Part shown: piece after piece, positions 33,669 through 44,455 of the stretch
Layout of the letters: the number at the start of each line of letters is the position of its first letter
How positions within the stretch are numbered: the first letter of the stretch is position 1
Assembly (NCBI GenBank): GCA_928212115.1
Contig: CAKMRJ010005634.1
Span: forward strand, 180,138,530 to 180,202,529
Reading direction: 5' to 3'
DNA length: 64,000 nucleotides
DNA from: Lactuca virosa
Lineage: Eukaryota > Streptophyta > Magnoliopsida > Asterales > Asteraceae
Position numbers and translations under genes: made by a program
The notes under the pieces: generated by a model
Databases searched by the model: none
Told to the model about the DNA's origin: nothing
Seen by the model: only the letters and a program-made list of their open reading frames with translations

Positions 33669-35280
33669 AATCTCCCCCACTTAAACTAGACTTCGTCCTC
33701 GAAGTCCGCTACGGCCAACTGTCCTGCAATCTGCCTTCAACTTTGCTGCCTGATGACTCTAACTCCTGCTGACCACTTCCATTGACCTTCCGTCGGGTCA
33801 TTCAGACTAATATTAGTTCTTGTAGCTAATCACCTTGAGTGCACTCTAATCTCAACAATCCTTAGAACACATCTTACCCAACTGACCATCCATCTGGTAC
33901 TCCCCGGGTACTTATGATGAACATCCTAGGGGCTCACCCTCTTTTCCTTACGTGTTTTCCGGCTTTCCCAAGGCAACTCTCCATAACTAACCATCTCCCC
34001 TGCCACTACGAAGAACATTCCTTTCACGCTATCCATTACTCCAGCCATTTAAATTAGATTTCATCCTCGAAATCATTCCTTATCATTCCTTACCATTCCT
34101 TACATGCTGACTACTCCAGGTTCCCACTAGAACAACAGAATTCACAGATCCACTTATCCCTGCAATCCACTTATACTTGGCCATAACTCAGATAATCTTG
34201 CTATGAGTGACTTGCCACTACCCAAGCTATCCATGAAAATCTAAAATACCATTACCGCTGGAGACCCAACACTGTCATAAACACTAATCTGCCTGGAACG
34301 CTGGACTGCCTGATCACTGAACTGCTTGAACACTATACTGCCTGGAACACTAAACTGCCTGAACACTGAACTGCCTGAAACACTGAACTGCTGAACAGCA
34401 TGCTGCTATATCGCTGCTTTCCAAAATCTCTCGAGACCTTCCTGGTCTCAATTCATTCGTCAGCCATCTGAAATATCGGGTTCCAACCCGACTGCGGAGC
34501 CAATGGACTCCCTATTTTAGTCGCCTCACACGACCTCCGAACCAAAAACCTTCCTTGGAACTAGTTGCCACGAGTTATCATGCCACTGAGACTCTAACAA
34601 CCTCCTGATCCAACCGATCGGGTCCGTGGGTCGAATCCTGATGTTACCAAACCACAGTTAAACGTGACTGCTATATGTCCAAATGTTGCCTTATGTCATA
34701 AATGACCTTAAGCCGTCCACTGCTTCCTTTCTCTCATAGTTGTAGTGGCGCTTCTACAGTCTTATCTCTGGATTAACCAGATCTAACCCGAAATGGTGGG
34801 TTCTACTGACCTTCTCGCGTCCTAACCACGGACTCGCGCTGTCTACTAACCTAGTGAATGCTACGGCTACACCTGAAGACTTACAACACTCTAATACTAT
34901 CTGACTGCTAGTGAATGCTACGGCTACACCCGCATACTTACAACACTCTAACACTATCTGACTGCTATTGAATGCTACGGCTACATCCGCAGACTTACAA
35001 CACTCTAACACTATCTTAGTGCTAGTGAATGCTATGGCTACACCCGCAGACTTACAACACTCTAACACTATCCTCAAATCATACAGCTGCCTGGGCTGTC
35101 TCCCTTTCTGACAAGGATGCGAAACTTAACCCAGTTTCAAAACTACTCCTACCACTAAATCCTCGGATGATTCTCCCCCACTTTGATTCAACTAACGTCT
35201 TACAGCACATAATACTGGAAGGATTCTCAATCCTTCTTACCATTCTATGCGCAATCTGCTGAAAACCACGCTTACCATTG
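33669..35280 (-). other. Eroded gypsy interior
   Basis: This pol-position sequence has no readable pol domain. It holds a 17-bp-like tandem array (ACTGCCTGAACACTGA-type, about 34,290-34,395) and a 57-bp repeat (34,850-35,077). Confidence 0.6.
34850..35077 (-). repeat. Four 57-bp repeats open as 19-residue repeats
   Basis: A CGGCTAC anchor recurs exactly every 57 bp (34,864; 34,921; 34,978; 35,035, with one base change). On the minus strand all four units stay open, giving a 19-residue unit of the form IVLECCKSAGVAVAFTSSQ. The open stretch is 107 codons (34,754-35,077). I do not recognise a protein family, and the ORF may be accidental because 57 is a multiple of three. Confidence 0.7.
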
Positions 35281-35550
35281 CTAGTGTGCCAATACTAACC
35301 AGTCCAATAGGTCACACCACTTGCAAGGATCCGAATACATCTCCGGTAGTAACCCGCTAGACCACGGAAACTTAGCCGGAACGACTAGACTACCATTCTG
35401 ATTGACAAGGTACCCAAGCAATTGCACCTCGCACAACCAGAACTCACATTTGGAGTACTTTGCAAAAAGTCGCTCCCTTCTCACAGTCTCTAGCACCTCT
35501 CTCAGGTGCTCCCCGTGCTGGGATATAACCCACCTATACCCGAACAACAC
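35281..35550 (-). pseudogene. Ty3/gypsy RT fragment
   Basis: The minus-strand open stretch carries HLREVLETVRRERLFAKYSK, CEFWLCEVQLLGYLV and NQNGSLVVPAK, the segment that follows the active site in Ty3/gypsy RT. No YxDD motif, thumb or RNase H remains. It lies downstream of gag in the element's reading direction, but the protease and most of RT are deleted. The copy across the gap is at 57,465-57,704, where a frameshift shortens the end. Confidence 0.82.
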
Positions 35551-35793
35551 CTTCCCGAAGGTAGTGAGATGCTACCGAGTCTCACACATACTTGCTACCG
35601 CTACTGCATCCGAAGTAACCTGCTCTACAGGTGATGTCCTCTTACTATCATTCAAAAATGCAAGATATGCAGATAGCATATCACTCAATCGCAAGCAGGC
35701 CACAAAATTCCGAAGTATCATTATCATTACCGATGCAGAACCTTAGCAATAGAATTATTACAAAAGGGATAATTCAAAGGACATACCTACGAT

Positions 35794-36288
35794 CTAGTGC
35801 GGCTCGATCTTGACTCCCTGCGGAATAATGGGCGCCTGAACCTGGACTCTCTCCACCACCAAAACAGGACAGCAAGACTTGAAATGACTAGGCTGGTGGC
35901 AATAAAAACATATATGATCCTTCTTACAATCCCGATACACATGCCCCCTTTCCCCACACTTGAAACACCTGAACTTGTGACAAGCAAACCCATGAGTTCC
36001 TCCACACTTACTACACACCTCAAGGTCTTCCCGATTTCCAACACCCAAGTCAGCAGAGTATGACTCTTCACTTCTTCCCAATTGTCCTAAAATAAGTGCT
36101 CGCTTCCTTTTACCGCACTGCCCATCCAAACTAATCTCCTTCTCCCGAGCTACCCCGACTACCTCATTAATCGATTGAGTAGTCACTAACTGACCCTGAA
36201 GCTTAGCTGCTAGCCCAATATTGCCAGGTAGTTCTTCGCGTACTGCTCGCGACTCCACTGCGGACAACTGAAAAGCCCTACTTCCCAC
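35794..36288 (-). pseudogene. Gypsy gag C-terminal module, second copy
   Basis: The 164-codon minus-strand ORF holds VAREKEISLD, a basic GKRKRA stretch, CSKCGGTHGFAC, a zinc knuckle CFKCGERGHVYRDC and another CFYCHQPSHFKSCC. This repeats the layout of the ORF just upstream (36,310-36,810), 22 bases away, with clear divergence. Family knowledge: CCHC knuckles of gag bind the element's RNA. No capsid domain belongs to this module, so it is an isolated nucleocapsid-like piece. In the second copy across the gap (57,941-58,282) an indel breaks it. Confidence 0.75.
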
Positions 36289-36309
36289 CGCAGGCGCCTC
36301 TACCCGGCC

Positions 36310-36810
36310 CTAACGGCTGTCGGTGATCCTCAAAGTGGTAGGGATAGGTGATATCATCTGTACTGCCGGAAACAGACTCGGACACGTGGCCTTCCTGTGG
36401 CCCCACTGACTGCAAAGGAAACATATCAGATCTGACCCCTGAGTGGTGGTAACAGTACAATCTCTGCTAAAATGACAAGTCCGGCCACACCGGAAGCAGC
36501 CAGAATCACAACCACTACCACTCCTACACGTACCCTCGTGCGTCCTGCCCGACTTTCCGCATCGGCTGCGGCTCTGATGATCCCTCGATCTCGAATCTGA
36601 CCCCTTGGGCCTTTTGCCCGAACCCGTGGTTACCTGAACCTCTTCCGGCTTCCTCTTCTTGATCTGATCGAGATCAATCTCCCTCTCTCTGGCCCGAGCA
36701 ATCATGTCCTCCAGCATTTTGCAGCTGGACCTGCTCACAAACTGCCTGATGTCATTCCTCAACATTTCATGATATCGAGCTTTCTTGAACTTGGCGGTGA
36801 TCTCCGCCAC
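36310..36810 (-). pseudogene. Gypsy gag C-terminal half with two zinc knuckles
   Basis: The minus-strand ORF of 166 codons contains the end of the capsid domain (KFKKARYHEMLRNDIRQFVS), a charged linker (AREREIDLDQIKKRKPEE), a Ser/Arg-rich stretch, a relic CGKSGRTHEGTC, then knuckles CFRCGRTCHFSRDC and CFLCSQWGHRKATC. The last two keep C-X2-C-X4-H-X4-C. It ends in a stop at 36,310. The N-terminal half lies upstream in other frames (36,811-37,430). The copy across the gap, 58,464-58,964, is identical in translation. Confidence 0.85.
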
Positions 36811-37430
36811 CGTCTCAGTAGTCTGCTGAAGATCCTGGAACTCTCATGCCAACTGCTGCACCTCAATAGCTGGTGCAAACTCAGCCCTGAACCTAGCCGA
36901 TAAATCACTCCATGACATCGCGTCCAACACGGCATCATCACTCAACTTACTACCAACTTCTTCCTATCAATCTCGTGCTCTATCCCTCAGGGAGACAGGA
37001 AGTAAGCCAGATCCTGTCTCCTTTCGAGACAATGTCGGGTACAAAGTGTTGGCGACATATGCCAACCATCTGCTGCTAACAATGGGGTCCCTAACCCCAT
37101 GACAATCTGAAGCCTCACAAACTCTGAATTCCCGAAACATCAACGTACGGGTCTCTATCATGACTGTTATCTTAGTGCAGAATGCACTCGGCTTCTCATC
37201 ACAAATCTCTATAATTCCCTCCTTGATCACACTGAGGATCACAGGAGTCTGGTCAATGATACTGCACGTAATTCTCAAATGGAATGAACTCCCTCATCTG
37301 ATCATCAACCATCCCGGCCCCAGAGTCTGAGCCTGATCCCTCGTCGACACCAAAACTACCATCTGGTCTACCACGTAGCGCCACTATACTTAGAAACATA
37401 CGCTCACAACATCACAATACTCAACCAAAC
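36811..37430 (-). pseudogene. Gypsy gag N-terminal half
   Basis: The minus-strand stretches contain RPDGSFGVDEGSGSDSGAG, an MREFIPLRI segment, VIKEGIIEICDEK, RTLMFREFRVCEA and RDRARD followed by TGA where relatives have Trp (about 36,962-36,967). In this copy one extra A near 37,275 breaks the frame. In the copy across the gap the same region (59,245-59,583) reads through from an ATG. Conversely that copy has other indels. The differences may be assembly errors and not real mutations. Confidence 0.78.
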
Positions 37431-38406
37431 TCGAGGGATCTCACACAATACAAGTTCCCTGGTCTTATCTCAGCCTTCCTTGATTCGAGTACGGATCCTC
37501 TGCTTTCAGTAGTGCGGGCCCATACTACCTTCCACATCTATCCGTACTTTCCTCAAGAACTGCCTTGACTCCACCAAGTCCCTTTTACTGCTACTGCTCT
37601 CTGCTACTCTAATCCTAGGCTTACCCTAGGGAAATCTCCGACCCAAACCAGTCCTCAGCTGCTGAAGGCCTCCTTGTAATGCCAATTAGCCATCACCTGA
37701 ATACCATCACATGTGACGAGGCTTAGATAATCCTTCGAGTAAAAGACTCGTACCTACAACGGTTAGACTCAGACAAGAGCTGTGTAATAGGGCCAAATCC
37801 AGCACTGTGAGATTATTCAACCCTGATCACATGTGTCGTGACGTATTCACCTAATGGCTAACTCCCATCATTCAGAGTCCTACAAATCACAAAGCAAGAA
37901 ACATTCAGACACCGGAAACTACTCAAGCAAATCTATTGTCATAACGAGAAACTGTACTAGCATACAATGCTAAGCTCATACTATCAGGCATCACCTAAAC
38001 AGGCTATCCTACTACTGTCTACTCAATACTTGCATGCAATTCTCATAAAGCTGAAACACATATAGCAGGCACATAAGGCATCCTCCTATATCCTTAGTCC
38101 TATTCTAGCATGTTGTTCTACTGAAACTGAAACTGATCATCATAACATAAACTTGTATGGTAATTTGGGAGTACTTACTTGAGCTCGGCTGATTGCATGC
38201 ACCACACCCTTTTCTTTTTTCCAAATTCTTTTCGCTTTTTCTAAAACTCTTTTCTTTATACTTTTTCTAAAATTTGTTTCCTTTTCTCAAAATCCTTTTG
38301 TAAACATGGTTTTTCTCTTGAAAACTTTATACCACTTCCTTAGTTTGAGTTCAGACACACCCGGAAGTGTGCCCGAATCCCTCAAACCAAGGCTTTGATA
38401 CCAACT
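37431..38406 (-). other. Leader of minus-strand gypsy element with PBS
   Basis: Noncoding. The primer site TGGTATCAAAGCC (minus) is at 38,391-38,403, next to the 5' LTR end at 38,407. The bases after it (TTGGTTTGAGGGATTCGGGC) match the leader of the plus-strand gypsy element at 30,513. A pyrimidine-rich stretch is at 38,209-38,300. Confidence 0.8.
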
Positions 38407-40075
38407 TGTAACAACCCAAAAACACAGTCTGAAAATTTCGTTTAATTTAATAATAAAAACTATAGTCGACAAACCTCATATAAAAATCATAAGCAATGTA
38501 TCCCAAAATATTATAACAACTGTCAAGTATATCAGAGTATAAACATCCCAGGCTGAACAAATGATGTGTGCACTGCAATCTTCCCGAGCTCCTCTTTTGA
38601 TAACTGAGTACCTGAAACCAAAATTGAAAACTGTAAGCACGAAGCTTAGTGAGCTCCCCCAAACTACCACATACCATACAATAACATATAAAGCACATAT
38701 TGGGCCTTGCCCACTGCATCGGACCGAAGTCTGGACTAACTGGGCCTTGCCCCCTGCATCGGACCGAAATCCGGACTAACTGGGGCCTTGCCCCCTGCAT
38801 CGGACCGAAATCCGGGCTAACTGGGGCCTTGCCCCCTGCATCGGACCGAAGTCCAAACTAACTGGGGCCTTGCCCCCTGCATCGGACCGATGTCCGGACT
38901 AACTGAACATAGCATAACATAGCATATAACATAAACACATATACTGCATACTGCATCGGACCGCAGTCCGGACTAACTAACACATGAACATGTCTGAATC
39001 ACAAAGACATCAAGCATATTGAACTACTGCATCGGACCGGAGTCCGGAACTACTGCTATCTAAACGAGCCGGCATTGTGGCCGTAGACCCGTTCCTACTG
39101 GAAGGAAAACTCACCTGTAATGCTGAACTCTGCTGATAATCCTCTGGCTGCTAATCGACTATTCTATGAAGCGCTGCTCTCTTAGCTTACCGAGCTACCA
39201 ACCCAAAGAATAGAACTTAGCCTAAACTGTCCTCCAGAGGTCAACTAAGTCAACTCTGGTCAAGGTCCTGGTCAAGGTCAACCTTCTAGTTGACTCGACT
39301 CGCTGAGTTGTTCTAACAACTCGCCGAGTCCATGCTCTTCAAATCCCAAACAACCCCGACTCCACTCGTCGAGTCTAGCGAGAACTCGACGAGTTCTCCT
39401 TCATCTAACAATTCGGGACTATCTTCAACCGACTCGCCGAGTTGTTCTACAACTCGCCGAGTCCATCTTCATTGGCTAAGGAGATTGCCTTGGACTCGCC
39501 GAGTTCCTCCTTGAAGTCGTCGAGTACCATAATCTTCATGCCCATCATGGGCACAGACTGGCTGAGTTCTTCTCTAACCCCACTCATAACAGAAGGGTTT
39601 GGGTTTTGCGGCCCAACTCGCCTAGTCCATGAGCTGACTCGCCGAGTCCTCCTTGTGACAACTCTATTCTGTCTCTTTTAGTCTCTTCCAACACTTCCAA
39701 CTCATAGATCTGGACTCCTTATGCTAGCATTACACGTAAATTTGCTGACTTTACGTGCATGCAAGGGGTTTTGAGGCTAGAACACCAAATCCAAGCTATA
39801 ATGGAGGTCTAATCCATGAAAGGAAACCATAGCTGAGAAAAGATTCTTCCTTGGAGCTCCTAAGGCTCAAAGATGCTATCGATATCGTCTCTATTCGTCC
39901 TCAAAGGCTCAATACTCGGGTTGGCCTTGGGAATGGTCCCAAAAGTCTCATAAAAGGGACATGAAAAGATCTAAGAAACCATAGATCAAGGTAAGAGCTC
40001 GATTACCAGAAAGTGATGAGGAAGAGGGACTCCTTCTGGATTTACAATCACTCCTTAGCTCTTCCTGTTGGATAA
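38407..40075 (-). repeat. 5' LTR of minus-strand gypsy, part 1
   Basis: It aligns with 31,658-33,668 up to the point where the copia LTR starts at 40,076. It carries the same hairpin minisatellite (about 38,700-39,055) and paired ACTCGsCGAGT palindromes (39,295-39,650). Part 2 is 47,907-48,206. Confidence 0.88.
38700..39055. repeat. Hairpin minisatellite in gypsy 5' LTR
   Basis: It has the same unit as at 31,950. Five tandem and two separated units show loops CGAA, CGAT, CGCA and CGGA, with the CGGAC arm unchanged in all seven. Confidence 0.88.
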
Positions 40076-40817
40076 GATGTCTAAGTCCATAACTTATTTG
40101 GTATATACTTGACCCGACCCGACATGGTCCATTTGGGTTGCACTTCACCCAAACTAGTTATGGATAATTTTATGAGAGTTGTATACTTACTATTTATTAA
40201 TATATTATAAGTTATAATATATTAATATAAAGTCATGTTACTTAATTAGTTTTAATCTTGAATTAATTATGAATTAATTTAGTGATTAAAAGGAAGACTA
40301 ATTAAATCATGGGCTATTATATTTATATGGTGTGGGCTAACACTCATTTGGGAATGGGCTAAGCTTATATGGAAGTCCATGGATGATCCATGGAGCTTTT
40401 ACCCATGGATCCTTGGAAGAGGAAAAGACATGGGTTATTAGGGTTTCACCCAACCATGTACACTATATAAACAAGCTTATGTTGCATGAAAAAGACACTA
40501 TATGTGTGTGTAAGTGTGGTGGCCAAAATCAAGAGTTAATATACTCTCTCATACATTTTCCAAGTTTTGTGTGATTGTGATTTCCATTTGAGGCATTCAC
40601 ATTATTGGTGCTTGGCTCTCAAACTCCAAGGAATCAACAATCAACAAAAGGTATGTAATTCATCTAGTTCTTTTATGGTTAAAAGTACCCATGCCATGCT
40701 AGATAGGTTATAAACCTTGGAAAATAATATTTTGCATGTATCTTAGACAAACATAGATCCAAGGTTTAATAGGGTTGCATGTACACTTAGGAAGTGTTAG
40801 AATGCTCAAAACCAACA
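40076..40817 (+). repeat. 5' LTR of nested copia
   Basis: It runs TGTTGGATAAGATG...CCAACA. It differs from the 3' LTR mainly by one-base gaps and a few substitutions, indicating recent insertion. It contains the TATA box and the donor-like AAAAG|GTATGT. Confidence 0.93.
40464..40472 (+). promoter_or_regulatory. TATA box of copia LTR
   Basis: TATATAAAC follows 'GTACAC' in the LTR. The same box is at 47,549 and 62,619. Transcription would start some 30 bases downstream, leaving about 150 nt before the donor-like site. Confidence 0.7.
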
Positions 40818-42336
40818 GTGGTATCAGATACTAGGCTTGTTTGTTTGATACTTGATGCAAAATAGTGAAAAAAGTCGAATTTTTTTTTGTCTGCCTGATG
40901 AACTCGCCGAGTCCATGGGGGGACTCGCCGAGTTCATGAGTAAACTCATCCTATTCGGCGAGTAGGTTCGTGCACTCGGCGAGTAGGAGCCTCAGAATGC
41001 AGATTTTCGACTTTTGCTGCTGGAGGAATGGACTAGAAACATTACCCTAAACTGTTTTGGTGTTTTAAAACTTGTTTTAGTTGGTGTAATGGTTGTTCTA
41101 ATCCATTTACAATAGCTTATATCAAAATTTCATGCTTTGTATGTGTTCATATAATTCTTGAAACTTTGATGATCATGTTCATGTTCTTATGAATTTAGAA
41201 GATGATAGGAATTATTTGCTGAATTGTTTAGGATTAATTCTTGATCATTTATGTGTTTTAATGGAGTCCATAATTTGTCCTCAAGTTATGGATATCCAAA
41301 GGTCACTTCTTTTAAACACACACTTAAAACACATAAGTTACATGGAAATGAAGAGTCTTCATTTTATGAACCTTTAATTCATAAGTTATGAAATGAAAAG
41401 TTTTGAATAGTTTCGAAACTTGTCCTCAAGTTTTGGAATTTGTAAAGTTACACACACTTTAATATACTTTAATTCCAAACCCTTAGAGTTTTAAAAGTTA
41501 AAATTCAACCTTATATATTATAACATTAATGGTTAATATTATATATATGTATAAGATTAAAGTCGTCTTACCGCTAGTACGCCTCATCACGAAGCCAGTC
41601 TAAAAGGTGGGTATAAGGTTGTTGCCTATAAAAATGGCAACTTAATGGGTGTCCACTCTCACCCACCGCTTGCTTGACTGGTGGAGGGTCGTTAGCCAAA
41701 CGGGTAGGACAAGGACTTATAAATTCTCATTAAAAGTATGATGAATATTATAAAGTAACTAAACCTTTTATAAATTCCCAATCTTAGTTACTTTAGGAAA
41801 ATGTGAATATGGTGCTAACCCATGAAATTCACACTTGTACCTTACCAAGTCGTTGGTGGAGCGTGTGTGGTTAACCGGCACACTAACTTGGACTAGTAAG
41901 GATCACGAAGGGGGACTTAATGTTTATCATAGATCGGTGGAGCGTGTGTGGTTAACCGGCACATTGATTAGGTGATAATATTAAGGGTACCAAGTGAATT
42001 TGCATGGTTTTATTCACACCTTTTTTTGTGATCCTCGGCATCCCAGTCACAAAACTTGAAGGGCACAATCGAGATTGAAACATGCCATTGAAAAGTTCAA
42101 TGAATCTCAAAAGAATCTAGGAATTTCAAAACCAATTAACCTAATAATTCATTTCGTTTTCATGGTGGAAATTGGTGAATCGTCATTCACCTACCTTCAA
42201 ATATGTTATAGCTTAGATTACGGCATCCCTCTTCTAAGTTATAATATATGTGTTGGATCCTAGCTTTAATATTACATTTGGGTGTATTATTAAGGGATTC
42301 GATATATCTAATCTAAACTTGTTTTCTTCTTTTCAG
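40651..42336 (+). other. Predicted leader intron of nested copia
   Basis: CAACAAAAG|GTATGTAA in the LTR and a pyrimidine tract with TTTTCAG ending at 42,336, directly before ATGTCTTCC, define a 1,686-bp interval. A branch-like CTAAT lies about 28 bases upstream. It would remove the PBS, the CTCGsCGAG palindromes (40,903-40,990), the two GGTTAACC hairpins (about 41,870-41,880 and 41,950-41,960) and a GGCATCCC block (42,038; again 42,222). Spliceability is inferred from site quality and from recurrence in other elements. Confidence 0.55.
40818..40836 (+). other. Primer binding site of nested copia
   Basis: TGGTATCAGATACTAGG follows the LTR end by one base. The first ten bases match the tRNA-Met primer complement. 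Confidence 0.8.
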
Positions 42337-43473
42337 ATGTCTTCCAACAACAAAGCTTCGGGCTCTAACCCTATGGCTCCTTTTCCCTCATGAACCTTTG
42401 TGGGAGGGTTATCTTTGATGGTTCCAACTTCATGGATTGGATCGGAACATCAGGATGGTTACTCGTTACGAGGACAAGGAATATGTCCTCGATAAGGAGC
42501 TAAAGGAGCTTGTGAGTCCACTGCTACTCCTGAGGAGGTCGCTGAGTATCAGGCACATGAAAGAGATGCCACCAAGGTGGCATGCATCATGATGGCCACC
42601 ATGACAGCTGAACTCCAAAAGTCCTATGAGGACACTATTACCCTTTTGAGATGCATCAGGATCTGATGGAAAGGTACCATCAGAGTGCTCGTCAAGAGCG
42701 GTATGAAATAATCTCCTCCATGATCACTACCAGTATGAAGGATAGCGAACCAATCACGAGCCACATGCAGAAAATGCAAAGGTATGTGGACCGTCTAATG
42801 AAACTGAATGTGAACTTCCCTGAGGAGTTGGCAATTGATATCATTTTGCACTCCTTGCCATCGTGTTATGATCAATTTCGTATGACATACCACATGAACA
42901 AGGAGGAAGTCACACTCAGTAAGCTTCAAGGACTTCTGAAGACTGCCGAAAGTGGTCTTAAGAGTAAGTCGGTGCTACTCCTACTCCTACTACTACCCCT
43001 GTTTTGGCTATCGGGCAAGGCAAAGGGAAGAAGAGGAACACCCTTCGAAGGGTACCAAGGGAAAGTCCCTTGAAGGCTCCTCATCTGGAACCAAAGGTGG
43101 TTCTATCACTCCTTCTGCCATCCCTAAGGATGCTGAATGCTTCTACTGTCAAAATAAGGGGCACTGGAAGCGAAACTGCCCAAAGTACTTGCAGGATGTC
43201 AAGGATGGGAAAGTGAAACCATCCCATGCAGGTATTTACACTATATTGTCTAATAACTCACCATATTCTAATTCTTGGGTTCTTGATACAGGTTGTGGTA
43301 TTCACATCTGTTGTGACTTGCAGGGCCTAAGAAGAAGTGAGGATGTGGAGCACGGAAAGATAAACTTAATCATGGGGAACAAGAAGGTTGCACCTGTTAC
43401 CAAGATTGGAGTTTATACTTTGTTGCTAGATAGTGGGTTAAAGTTAGATTTGAATAAATGTGTACTCGTCTGA
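42337..43473 (+). pseudogene. Copia gag and protease
   Basis: The ATG at 42,337 follows the acceptor-like AG. The N-terminal part (42,337-42,650) has the FMDW and ATPEEVAEYQ-type gag sequence but a TGA after about 18 codons and several frame changes. ORF 42,651-43,073 carries the capsid core (NFPEELAIDIILHSLPSC, YHMNKEEVTL). ORF 42,952-43,473 gives the intact zinc knuckle CFYCQNKGHWKRNC and then the protease motif LDTGCGIHI in the same frame. The frame change near 42,970 and the early stop prevent a full product as written. Each break is a small change that should be checked against reads. Confidence 0.88.
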
Positions 43474-43599
43474 ACTCGCAGAGCTAGGAATATTATTTCC
43501 TTTCATGCTTTGTACAAACAAGGTTTACATTTTCTTTTGATAATGAAGTTGGTAGTATTAATGCTTTCTTTAATAATGTTCTTTATTTAAAGCATTACC

Positions 43600-44455
43600 T
43601 TGTGATGGTGTGTATGAAGCTGTATCGGTTGTAGATAATTTAGGAAATAATGTATTATGTATTGATTCTTCTACTAGCTTGGATAAAGCATCTTTGTGGC
43701 ATTGTCGTCTTGGACATGTAAGCAAGACGCAAGCATAAAAGAAAACACATAGGCCAGCTCCAAAGGATGGAGTACTTGGAAAAATGACAAAATCACCCTT
43801 CACTGGTACTTGTGCAAGGGGTGAGGGTTTGTTGGACCTTATACATACTGATGTATGTGGACCATTCAAAACCGCCACAAGGGATGCTAATCGCTATTAT
43901 GTGACTTTTATTGATGATTTTAGTAGATATGGTTATGTCTACTTAATCAAACATAAGTCAGAAACTTTTGAAAGGTTTAAAGAGTTTAAACAGGAAGTAG
44001 AAAATCAATTGGGCAGGAACATTAAGATGCTTCGATCCGATCGAGGTGGTGAGTATCTTAGTACTGAGTTCCTCGACTATCTTAAGGAGTGTGGGATTGT
44101 CTCACAATTGACACCTCCCGGACACCACAGCTGAATGGTGTAGCTGAGAGGCGCAATCGAACTTTGTTGGACATGGTTCGCTCTATGATGAGTCGAGCTT
44201 CGCTACCAATCTCTTTTTGGGGGTATGCCTTAGAGACTGCCGCCCACATCCTTAATCTAGTCCCTACAAAGAAGGTTGCCAAAACACCTCATGAAATGTG
44301 GACTGGGAAAGTTCCCAATTTGGACCATATCAAGATTTGGGGTTGCGAGGCTTTCGTGAGGCGCGAAACTCATGACAAGCTCGAACCTCGAAGTGAAAGG
44401 TGTATTTTCATCGGCTACCCACAAAAATCCTTTGGTTACCTCTTCTAGTGAGAAT
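43600..44455 (+). pseudogene. Copia integrase
   Basis: The HHCC half WHCRLGHVSK is at about 43,697-43,727, followed by a frame break. The Cys-Cys half present in element 1 (CESC) is missing here, because about 50 bases are absent near 43,778. The core ORF 43,784-44,134 has LIHTDVCGPF and LRSDRGGEY with two catalytic Asp residues. A one-base loss near 44,120 moves the Glu-containing NGVAERRNRT into ORF 44,089-44,448, which also carries FWGYALETA and the C-terminal KIWGCEAFV, IFIGYP. The enzyme is non-functional as read. Confidence 0.9.

Noticed and set aside
35402..35746. 114-codon plus-strand ORF opposite the gypsy RT fragment
   Set aside because: It is the antisense shadow of recognisable RT sequence.
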